DNA of 43,653 bases from Myxococcaceae bacterium (GTDB taxonomy: Bacteria; Myxococcota; Myxococcia; Myxococcales; Myxococcaceae), in contig JAFGNZ010000263.1 in assembly GCA_016926755.1 (NCBI GenBank), forward strand, positions 1 to 43,653. Reading direction: 5' to 3'. Of this stretch, positions 8,601 through 20,600 are shown one piece after another. Positions within the stretch are counted from its first letter, which is position 1. Each line of letters begins with the position of its first letter. A program made the position numbers and the translations under genes. A model generated the notes under the pieces. That model was given only the letters and a program-made list of their open reading frames with translations. It was not told the DNA's origin and did not search any database.

Positions 8601-11600
8601 CCTCAGGTGCGTGGTGCGATCCGCCTGGATGGTGAGCGGCGCCCCCATCTCGCTGAGGACCTCGGTGCCTTCACGCACCACGGCCTTCACCTGGTACGGC
8701 CCGGCCAGCGTCCGGCCCACCGCCACCCGTCGGGTGAAGGTGATGCTCTTGCCAGCGCCCAGAGGCGCGAGGTGCTCGCTCTCCCCCACCTGGAAGACGG
8801 ACTCTCCCTGAGGCGTGACGAGTTGGACCTCCACGTCGACGGTCCTCGGGCCGCCGGGGTTCGCCACGGTAATGGTGGCCAGACTCTCCCCCTCCACGTT
8901 GACCGTTTGAGGCGAGACGGAGACAGCCACCACGGGCTGGTCGTCAGGCGCCAGGGAGAACGGGTAGCGCACCCGGTTGTTGTCCCGCGCCGGGTCCTCC
9001 ACCCGCTGCTCGGGGTCGACGATGATCTCCAGGAGCTGCGGCCCCTGCAGCGACGGATGAGACAAGGGAACGACCGCCGTCGTCACCCCACCCGAGGGGA
9101 GGGCCGGCAGGGAGATGGGACTCGGCGTGATGGACTGGCCATCCGGAGACAGCACTGCCACCGAGAGGGTCGTGGCAGGAGCCGCGCCTCCGCCCTGGTT
9201 CCGCACGGTCACGAAGGCATCGAACGGGTGTCCCATCCGAGGAGCCTCGGGGCGGAGCTGCACCTCCGCGGCGAGGTCCGGCAGGTGGGCCGAGTCCAGG
9301 GTGAGCTGGATCGGAGCCGCTGGGAGGCTCGTACGCTGAGCCGCATCCGTGGCGGTGGCGGAGAATGAGGTGTCCCCCGGCTCCAGGCGCACGCCTGTGA
9401 ACTCGAAGCGGGCGCCCCACTCCAGGCGGGCAAGGCCGCGAGGCATCGACGCGAGCAGCTCTCCAGGCTGGCTCCAGGACAGCCGCAAGCTCGAGAGGCC
9501 ATCGAACCGCTGCTCTCTGCCATCCTCGTGGATCACCAGGAAGTTGCCGCGCTTGAAGGCCAGGCGCTGCCCGTCCGGGGAGAAGGCCGGCATGCTCTCA
9601 GCCTCCGCGCCGTGGGTCAGCCGCACCGAGGCGCCGCTCGAGACGGAGACGGTGTACAGATCCGTCTGCCCATCCCGGTTGGCGACGAGCGCGATGCGTC
9701 CCGAGTCGGGTGAGACCGCATAGCCCGGCTCGATGGAGGCGGCCTCGAACAGAGAGGTAGAGCCGCCGGAGACCGGATCCATCCGGACCAGCTGCCGGGT
9801 CCCACCCTTGTCACTGATGGCGAAGAGCGAGCTCCCATCCGGTGAATAGCGGGGTGCCATGAGCTGCGCACCGGCCTCGCCCGTCAGCCACTCCTCACTC
9901 CCCGTCTCGAGGTCCACCACGACGACCGCGGCTGGCACACCAGAGCGGGTGAGCTGATAAGCCAGCTCTCGAGAGTCCGAGGACCAGGTGGCGGACACCT
10001 CAGGGCCCTGGGAGGTAGTGGCAGGCCGTCGCACCTCGCCCGTGTCGAGATCCGCGATGAAGAGCTCCGGCCGGAAGGTCGAGAGCGAGAGCACCTGGAT
10101 GGCCACGCGCCGTGCATCGGGCGAGAAGGTCACCTCCTGGATGAGGGAGGGTGACGGGAGGTTGAAGGTGCCGAGCAGCTCACCCAAGCGCGACTCGACG
10201 GCCAGGGCCTGGGTCCCGCTGGCGCTGTCCTGCACGACATAGGCGACGCGCTGCCCATCCGCCGACGGCCAGCCTGAGCCCGCCGGAGTGAGGCCCAGCT
10301 CCAAGGGCAAGGCCTCGACGCCGAGCGCACCCGCGGGAGCTTCGGCATGGGACAGGCCATTTCGGAGCAGGGTGACGCGAGTGCCTGGCTCGGTGAGACC
10401 GGAGAGGGTCACCGTCGGGCTCGAGACCGTCACGGGCCTGCCGGCCACTGTGGGCCGCATCAGGCGCGGCGGGGCAGGAGGAGTCAGGTCTACCGGCACG
10501 CCCGTGGCAATGAGCGACGGGCTGCTGAGGTTCCCGAGATCATCGAGCGCGAGGATCCGATAGCGATACCAGGTGTTGTCGCTCAACGGCAGGTCAACGA
10601 TCCGGGTCGTGCTGACGCGCTCGAAGCCGGCAAGGACCTCGAAGGTGCCTTCCGCGCCGAGGGCACGCTCCACGCGATAGGCCACGGACCGAGCATCCCC
10701 AGGCGCCCAGCTCACCGCCAGGGCACCGCCCGAGGGAAGCGGCTCGACCGCCACCTCCACGGGCGCGGCGGGCGGCGCGATCTCCACCGTCACCGTGACG
10801 CCATTCGAGGCAGGACCCCGGAAGCCGCTCTCGTTGAACGCATGGGCGCGATACGTGTACGTGCCATTGCGAACGCCCCGATCGACGAAGCTGCGCGCGG
10901 CAGCGGGGGAGGGCGGCAGCTCCAGGGTGCCCTCGCTGCCCTCGCGAACGAGCACGTACCCCGCGACATCCTCCAGCGCTCCCTCGACGGAGAGGCCGAG
11001 CGAGACGTCCGACTGCTCCACACCGCCGAGCGCCAGCGTGAGGACCGCGCTCGGAGCCGGGGCGCTCATCACCGTCACGGTTTCGGAAGGAAGGCTGCGG
11101 TTGCCTGCTCCATCCGTCGCGCGGACCTGGAAGTCGTTGGCCCCAGGAACCAGAGGCGCGGTGAACTCGAAGCGACCCTGCGCGTCCGCCATGGTGGTGG
11201 CGATCACGCCGGTCCCATTGAAGAGCTCGACCTGCGCGGATGGCGGAACCTCGCCGCCCTGGAGCGTGACGGAGCTCTCCGGTGTCGAGGCCACGGTGGC
11301 TTCCAGCCGGGGGGCATAGATGAGGACGGAGACCTCCGATGGCTCGGAGGGAGTCCCCCCGAAGCCCATCGCACGCAGGCGGTAGGTGTGCCGGCCCGCG
11401 GGGAGGGAGCTGACCAGGGCGGAGGTGCCGTGCTCGAGGGGCAGCGCGTCCAGCTGCACGTCCTTCAGGGACGGGCTGCCATTTCGGACGGAGAGGAACG
11501 TCACCCGGATGGCATCGACCTCGAGGGCCTGCCCCAGCGAGTGCGTCCGGGACAGGGAGGTCTTTATCTCCGCATCGGCGGCGAGCGTCACCCAGAAGCC

Positions 11601-14600
11601 GGCGACCCGTGCCTCCAGCCGCAGCTGGCTCTCAGCCCCCGTGTGAAGCGCCAGCTCTCGCAGGAGAACCGGCTCCGCCAGCGCGAGCGTCCACGCTTGA
11701 GGGAGCGGGGACCAGGGAACCCAGCCCGTCACGTAGGGATCAGCGTCGTAGGCGGCGGCCGGCGAGCCAGACAGGGTTGATGTGGCGGAGGCCGTGCCGG
11801 GCCACCGCTCGGGAGCCTGCGTGACGGGCGCGCCCGCCGTAGACAGCTCGAAGCCCGCGAGCAGACCCGCCGGGTTCGTGTCCGTCCAGGAGAACTGGAC
11901 CTGATCGCCGTCGACGAGCGCCGTCAACGACGGCTGGGAGGGGATCGCCTCCTTCAGCACGTGGATCGAAGCAGGCGAAGGATCGACCTTGTTGGAGCTG
12001 TCCCTGGCAATGGCCCGCAGCTCGATCACCCGGCCGCTGAACGGCGAGAGGGGCAGGCGCGAGGTAAACGGGATCTGCGTCGCCGGAGCTCCGATCGTGG
12101 CGAAGGAGCCGTCCGGCACGCCGCGAGCCTCGAACTGGATCGAGGCGATGTCCTGATCCTCGCCATGGGCGACCAGCCATGCGTCATGGCGCAGCCGCTC
12201 GAGCGCTGCCGGCTCCGTGAGCCGCGCCGTGGGAGGCCGCGTCTCGACCGTGGCCTGGCGGCTGTTCGAGGGCACGCTGATGTTGCCGGCCCGGTCGATG
12301 GCCACGAGGTGGTAGGAGTGGCTTCCGTCCGGAACGAGCATGTCCACATAGCTCCGGCTGGTGGACGGGAGCGCGTAGGGCCGCAGGTCCCGAGGGCTCG
12401 CCTCGCCCGGACTCCCCAGCGGTGCGCCATTGCGGAAGGGCACGAACCCGAGCACATCCTCCTCGGGGTTCGCCTGCCACGTGAGGGTGACCTTCGCCCC
12501 CGAGACCGTCGCGCTGTCGAGCACCGGCGCCTCGGGTGGCAGGTTGTCGACCGTGAACGTGACGCGGGCCTCGCTCACGTTGCCGATCAGGTCCTCGGCC
12601 TCCAGGCGCAGCGTCTGGATCGAGCCCTGCGGGAGCGGCAGCACGTCCAACTCGCCCAGGAGCCCGTTGCTCACGGGCAGCGGAGCGCGCTCCAGGAGCG
12701 TGAAGCTCGCCGGCGAACTGCCCGCCCCGAGCGACACGCGATACTCCCGGAAGTCACTCTGGCTGTACGCGGTTCCCTGGAGCTCGAGCAGCCCGCGCAC
12801 CCGCTCTCCGGGGGCAGGCGCGAGCCACAGCGCGATGGGCGGCGTGGCGTCGATCTCCACCTGAGCCTCGGGCGAGGGGTTGCTCGTGTTCCCGGCGGCG
12901 TCGCGCGCGAGGATGAAGTAGCGGAAGCGCCCATCCGGAAGACCGGTGTCCAGGTACGAGCGGGCCTCCCCGCCGAGCGTCGCGATGAGCACGGCGGAGC
13001 CACTGGCCGTGGCCCGGAACACCTCGTACGTCGTGACATCGCCCGAGGGGCTCGCCTCCCAGGTGAGCGCGACGGTATTCGGACGCTCCACGGCCGCCGA
13101 CAGCGCGGGCGCGGGCAGGGGGGCGATGGAATCGACGGTGAACGCCGCCTCGTCCACGGACTCGTTACCGGCCGAGTCACGGACACGGAGGCGAGAGACG
13201 TAGGCACCGTCTCCCACGGAGGCCAGGGTCGTCAGCACACCCGAGGAGACCGGCTGCGAGGAGCTCGCGATCCGCTGGAGGCCATCGGCCGAGCCAGCCT
13301 CTCCGCGACCGAGCTCCAGCTCCCAGGTGGACAGGTGCGCATCGGTAGCGGAGCCGCGGAACGCGAGCTCCTTTCCATGCACCCCGCCGCGAGGCTCGAC
13401 CAGGGCCGCCACGGGCGGCGTGCTGTCGAGCACGAGGGAGATGAGGCTATCAGCCGTGTTGCCGGCGGCGTCCTCCGCCACCAGGTGCAGCTCGGCCGGG
13501 CCATCGGCCTCATAATCCACGGCCCACGAGTGGATGAGCCCCTCTGGCGGCAGGCTCGTCCCCGTGAAGAGCGTCTGCGTACCGCTGACCGTGGTGGCTT
13601 CGAGGCGCACCGAGCGGAGGTGCGCATCCTCGGCCTGGCCACGGATGGCCAGGGGACCTGCGCCTCCGGAGAGGATCGCTCCACTCGTAGGCGACAGGAA
13701 CGAGACGAGGGGCGGAGTTGCGTCCACGGTGAAGGACACGGACTGCTCGCTGGCGTGCCCCGCCCGGTCATGGGCTTTGAGCACGAGCTGATGAGTCCCC
13801 TCCGCGAGTCCACTCCGCACGGCGAGGACGCCAGAGGCAGCCGAGCTCCCGCTCGCGATCACCTGCCCAGCGTTGTTCTCGCCGGGGGCGACGTGGGTAA
13901 GCGTCCAGCTCTCGAGGCGGGTGTCATCGATGAGGCCCTCCACGGTGAGGTTGGCTCCATAGACACTGCCAGCGACAGGCGAGCTCAGCACGACGTGAGG
14001 AGCGCTGAGATCGATCTCCAGCGACGCGAGCGCCGCCTCCACCGTCGAGCCGGAGTCCGCCGACACGCGCAGCGTGTAGACGCCGTCCGGGAGCCCCTCG
14101 AGCGCCGCTCCAGCGAGAGGCAGCTGGCTCAGGTCAGCAGGCAGCGCGGTGGGCTCCACCAGCACGCGCATCGGCTGGCCAGCGCCGTCGAGGAGCGTCA
14201 CGCTCACGGTCGCGGGAGTGGCCAGCGTGACGCTGAGGACGGTCGTGTCCAGCACCCCATCTCCGTCGGGGGAGACCAGAGTGGGCACCACGGCGGTGGC
14301 CTGCAGCAGCGCCCCCGGCTGATTCTGGAACCGCCGCAGCGTCTGCTGGGAGTTGCCAGCCTGGTCCTCCACGATCAGCCGCAGCGTGTACTCGCCCGTC
14401 GGCAGGTTCGCGAGAGACACCGCCCCGAGGACACCCGAGGCAGCGGTGGGAGCCGAGGCGATGGGGCTGAACTGGCCCGGAGAGGCTCCCTCGCCGAGTG
14501 ACAGCTCGTAGCGGAGCAGGTTCTCGTCCGTCGCCTGGCCGGTGACGGTGAAGGACGCCCCCAGCACCTGTCCCTCGGCGGGGAAGTCGATCCGCGCAAC

Positions 14601-17600
14601 AGGGTTCGTCGTGTCCAGCCGGACCAGCGTGGACGCTTCACCCGTCATGCCGCAGGCCCCTGTCGCGCGGACGCGCAGCCGGTAGGTGCCATCCGCCAGG
14701 CGCGTGCCTCCCGCCAGCCCATCCCAGGGCACCTGCTGATTCCCCTCCAGCAGCGGCCCCTGGAAGATCGTGTAAACCTGTCCCCCAGCGGCTTCGGCGG
14801 TGATGGTGACGGACACATCCTGGTCGACCGTGAGCTGGAGGGTCGTGGTGTCGAGCCTGCCATCCACGTTGGGAGAGAAGAGCTCGGGCGACACCGAGAG
14901 GGCGGTGACGGACGGCGGCGTGGCCACCTCCACTACCACGGGAGCGGCGCACCACGAGGAGCCGCTCACATCTCGCGCGCTCAGCAGCAGCTCGAAGTCG
15001 TCTCCCCAGTGGGTGATGTCAATCGTCCCCAGCACTCCCTGAACGGAGCTCGGGCTGGACGGTTTGAACGCCTCACGGAACACACGCTGGGGCACACCGC
15101 CGGACGTAACGAGCAGCAGCTCATAGGACTCCAGGTGACGATCCGCGACGCTCCCCTCGACGACCAGGTAGCGCTCGATCACGCCCGCCGAGTTCCGGCG
15201 GTACTCCGGGCAGAGACGCCCTGTGGCGGCCGGGCGCGTCACGACGGTGCTCGCCGGAGTCCGGTCGATGAAGAGCGGCTGTGCCTTGGCACTCGTCTTC
15301 TCGCCGGTGGACCAGGTGGCCGTCGCGCGGAGCCAGTGAGCGCCCTCTGGCAGCGCCTGAGCGTTGATGCGGACCGTGGCGTTCACCCCTGTGGCCCCCG
15401 GCACGACACCGGAGACCTCGGGCTGAGAGATCACCTCTCCCTGCGCGGAGACGATCTCCACGCTCAGGGCCTGAAGCTGCCTACCACTGCCCTGACCGAT
15501 GAGGCTGGCCGTATGGATCGGCGCGTGGATGCCGCACAGGGGAGCGTCCGCATCCCGGAGCGGAGACGAGAGCTCCAGCGTACTCGGCGGAGTGGTCAGC
15601 GAGTCCTCGTCATTGCAGCCCGGATCGGGCAGCATTGGATCATCCTCCTCGAGGTTGGGCTCGGTGACGAAGTGGGTCCCGTTCGTGAGAGTGGCCCGAG
15701 CCCTGAGGGTGTGTCCCGTTCGGTTCGGGAACAGCGACCAGTCGAGCGGGTGGACCGGCGAGATCCCCTCGAAGGGCCCGAAGCGCGCGACGACCACGTC
15801 ATGCCCCAGGTGGGTCACGAACACTTCGGCTGAGTCGATACCCTGCCGGAAGGACTCCGAGAGAGAGAGGCCGTCCTCGCCCAGGGTGACCTGGGCCTTG
15901 CAGAGATTGACTTCGCCCCGGGTCACCCGGTCAAACAGACCGGGGTCCAGGAGCTCCACATCGTACTCGCACTCACTCAAGGCCGAGGTGGAGATCGTCT
16001 GCCTGACCGAGATGTAGAGTCCCTTGTGAGTCAAGGTCGGCACGGCGGGGAAGTACGTCACCTGACCTGAGTCCTTCGCGGTGAAGCTCCACCGAGCCGC
16101 CGGGTTGAAGTCCTCGATCCTGCTGTTGGAATCCCCAACGTAGGCAGTGAGCACGACGGCCTCGCCAGGTCGCGTCTTGACGCACGCGAAGCGGGTCGCG
16201 CTCGGCTGATTAGGACCGATGGCTTCTTTGAGAATGACTGGAGCCCGGAGGAGCTTCTGGTTCTCATCGAGAGCCCTGATCTCCAGCTCGGAGATGCGAC
16301 CTGCCCCACGCGCATCCCAGATGACCATGTTCTCCCCCACCACCCTCACGTTCTGGGTGTCGACCCGCCACTCGTCCCCCACGGAATACGCAATGGAGAA
16401 CGACACCAGGCGGGAGCCGCTGCTCGTGTTGAGGCCAAAGGCGTATTGACCGTCCTCCAGGGCCTGCCTCGGGAAGCTGAAGACCGCTGTCCCTGCTCCG
16501 TTCGTCTCTTCCAGAGGCGCTCCCGGGATGCGAGGCATGGTGTGGCCGGGAAGCGGCCAATACCCCAGGAAGAAGTCAGGCATGGGGGGGAGGCCCCCGA
16601 GCGTGACGAACAGCCGGTCATCGAGCTGGAGCAGCGGCGTGAGCGTCTGGTTGCCGGCCCGATCCCTGGCTCGGAGCCGGAGCGAGCCGCGCAAGGTGTC
16701 GATGGCAATGGCGCGCTCTCCGACGAAGGGGGTGCTCCCCGTCATGAGAGGCCTGTGCACCGTGGGAGCCTCAGGAGAGGAGACCTCCAGGGCCCATTCC
16801 GTCAGGTTCGTATCCTGGACATCCCAGAGGGTGGCCGCGGTCACGATTCGCTGGAGCTGGAGTTCGTCCTGTCGTGAGTCTCTTGCCGCGACGGGCTTCA
16901 GGTAGAGATCAGTGAGCCGGTAGGGCGCGGGCAGGCCCGAGTCTCCTATCTCCGAGAGGCTGAGCTCCGCCAAAGGCGGCGTGCTGTCGACCACCACCGA
17001 GAGCCGCGTCCCGTCGAGGCTCAGCGTGTACTCACCGTCTGGAACGGGCTGGCCCTGGGCATCACGCCCATCCCAGCTCAGCGTGAAGTCCCCGGCCACC
17101 TCGTGAGGCAGGGCTTGCTGACGAACGACCTGGTTGCTCGCATCCAGGATCTGGAGCTCCCCGATGGTGGCCCGGGTGATGGTGTAGCGGAGCTCGACCG
17201 TGTCGAGGACGCCGTCGCCATTGGGCGAGAAGAACTCGGGGGCGCGGGACACGTTGGCCACCGCGGGGCTCAGGCTGTAGCCAAAGGCCACCGTCCGGGT
17301 GCGGACGTTGCCCGCGCGGTCCCTCGCGAGCAGCTGCGCCTCGTACATGCCAGGCCCCGGCGGGATCCACTCCGTCAGCCGCCCGTTGAGCACCGGGGTG
17401 GTGGAGGTGGCCACCGCGACGAACGGCCCCGAGGCGCCATAGGCGCGGACACCGAGCTGCCACTCCTCGAGGTTCAGATCGGCCACCGTCCCCTGGAAGC
17501 TCATGCTGGCCGCGCCCGGAGTCCGGGTCGCCGTCAGCCGGACGAAGAGGTTGTCCCGCGTGGTGATCGCGCTCAGCGGTGCGCTCGCCCAGTCATCCTT

Positions 17601-20600
17601 GAAGCCGAAGAGGAAGCTGCCGCCATAGGACCAGCGCAGCGCTCGAACGTCGTAGGGCAGCAGCATGCGCGCCGCGCCAGCCGCCGACACGGTCCAGATC
17701 TGGGGAGACGTGCTCAGCAGTGGACTGTGGCGGAAGGCGATGCCGCCGCTGGTGGGGTGGGGCGCGACAGCGGCCCATTCCTCGGTGAAGTCCAGGGACT
17801 GGAGGGTCCCCGCGAAGAGCTGCCGAACCTCGCCCGTCGTCCCATCCTTGAGGGAGAGCTGGGGAGCAAGCGGGCCCCAGCCATCCGACTCGGGGAGGAG
17901 CCCAAACAGGCCTGGATTCGAGTAGGCCAGCGCCTCGCCGGAAGCCGTCCAGCCATGGCGGAGATCCATCCTGTACTCGACGTAGAGCGAGTCGGCCTGC
18001 CACAGACCGGTGATGGTCGTCGGGGGGAGGAACTCCTGGCGGTTCCCCTGTGGCAGCTCGATGACGAAGAGAGCGCCTCTTTGATCGACGACGGCCAGGC
18101 GGTCTCCCCCTGGGGACAAGCTGGCCTCGATCAGCGGATGCTCGCTGCGCGCCAAGGTGCGCCGCTGGGTTCCATCGACGCGGATCTCCTCGAGGGTGAA
18201 CTCGGACGAGGAGAGCTCGTAGTTCACGAAGTACACCCGAGCGCCGTCTCGGCTGAACACCAGGGGGAACTGGGTGCTGAGCAGCTGGCCCTGGGAGTCA
18301 TCATCCTCGGCGATGCGGAGGATGCTGCGGTCCGCCACCGATAGGATCTCCAAGGTGGAGCACGTGCTGTTGCTCGGCTCGCAAATCCCGATCCCGTGGA
18401 AGGCAATCCAGCGTGCATCCGGACTGACAGCCGGTCCACTCAGGAGGGGGTAGGTGTCACATGGCCAGTCATCCGGCGTGAGGCGCCGCGCCCGAGCGCC
18501 ACCGAGCGGCTGATGGAACAGGCCACACTGGCCAGTTCCATGCTCCTGGCCATAGAACACCACGCCGCTCTCATCAGGCATCGCGGCAGCAGGGCTATCG
18601 AACATGGGGGTGGCCGTCCCCTCGAGGTTCTCCACCTCGAGTGACGAGAACTCGGAGCTGTCCAGCGGCGTGCGGTTGGTGTCCACCACGGCGGTCAGCG
18701 TCCCCAGCATCGCCTCCGTGGCGGGAGCCAGCGTGCGCACGTGGATGCGGTAGAGGCCGTCCGGGACGATGCGCCCCTCGCTCGACCGGCCATCCCACTG
18801 GAGGCTCGACGCGGAGGCCGCGGGCGCCGAGAGGACCCGGACCCTGCGCCCCTGCTCATCCTCGATGAACGCCTCCACGGGCGCTTCGGCTGCGAGGCGA
18901 TAGGAGATCTCCGTCGCATCCCGGACGCCGTCTCCATTGGGAGAGAAGTAGGGCTCGGACAGCGCGAGCGCCGCATCCTGCACGGACACCTGCCGCTCGG
19001 CGCGGTTGTTGTCCGCGCGCTGCTCGGGCACCGTCTGCCCACGGTTGATGACGGCGATCAGCCGCTGTGGCCCGCGAAGTCCCGTGGTGTTCCAGGTGAT
19101 GAGGGCCTCACCCCGCTGGCCCGGCGCGATGGCTGGAAGGGTCGCCTGGCCGATGGGCTCCTCGCTCCCTCCGGCGCCCACGCGCAGCAGCTCCACCTGG
19201 ACGCCCTCCGCGCCCTGTCCGCCCGCGTTCAGCACCGACACTGTCACCGGGACGGAGGTGTCCTCACGCGGGAAGGCCGGGGTCGGCCGGATGTCCGCCG
19301 CGGACACCACCAGGTCCGCGATCGGAACCGGAGAGATGACGAGGAAGCTCTGGTTGTCCTCCTCGTCGAACTCCGAGACGGCCTGCGCACCGTCCAGCAC
19401 GACGTAAATGCGCTCCGGTGCATCCTGGGGCAGGGTGAGCGTCCCGGTGATGGAATGTGAGGCCCCAGCGGCCAGCGCGGCGATCTGCTCCTGGTGGAAC
19501 CGCGTCCCGCCTTCCGCGGGAGCCCCCAGGTACAGGTCCACGGTGAAGCCCTGGGCCTCGCTCTGGCCGCTGTTGCGGACGGTCACTGTCACGGTGGCCG
19601 CCTGTGTCTCCAGGGGCGGCTCGGGCGTGATGGACAGGCTGCCCGAGACGATCATCAGGTTGGGCAGCGAGGACGGCAGCACCTCGAAGAGGGTCGAGCC
19701 CGTGTCATTGCTCGGGTCCAGATCCCCCGGGTGCTGCACCCGCAGCGCGGCCTGCAGCGCGCCCGCGACGTTCGCGCGCCAGAGGAGCTGACCCGTGGCC
19801 TGGCCCCCTGCTGCCAGGAGCTGCGAGGCGAGCGGGAGCGTCGCGACCGTGGCTCCGCCGGAGAGGATCTCCAGGCTGCCGGTGGACTGCGCCTCGGTGG
19901 TACCGCCGTTGGTCAGCGCATACTGGAAGACGATGTCCTGCCCCTGGTTCACCGTGGCCGGAGCCGTCAGCCCCGTGACGCGCAGGTCTACCCCGGGGCT
20001 CAACCCGAGCTTCACCGTCCCCGCGTTGTTGGTCTCGACCGGCTCCTGCACCACCTGGGCCGGATCCACCTCCACCGTGATGACGCCGGAGGCCTGCACC
20101 GAGGCGACCTGCACCGTCCAGCTCACGAGCTGGCTCGACTGCGCGCCGAGCGTCAGCTGAGACGTTGCGAGCACCTGCGTCCCCATGCGGGCGACCACCT
20201 CCACGGGCGGAGCGTCGGTCTTGCCGAGGTTGCCCACGCGCGCGTTGATCACCACCTGCGCGGGGAGCCGATCAACGGCCGCCGGAGTGACGGTGACGCC
20301 GCCCGCATGGGCGATCAGATCCGGCGGGGTCGGGGCCTCGGACACGAAGAGGGGAACGGCGGCCCGGTTGTCGGACTCCTTCCCTTCGTCGAGCGTCCCC
20401 TCCGGATCCGCCACGACGAACACCTGGCTCGACCCTCCCGACTGAAGGGTGTCGAGGGACAGCAGCAGCTGAGCGCTGTCACCCGCCTCGATGAGCGCGA
20501 CCTGGACTCCCGTCCCCAGCGGCCGGCCCAGCGAGTCGAAGGCCTGGACGAGGACATTCCGCGCCTCGGCATAGCCCGTGTTCAAGACCCGCACGGTCGC

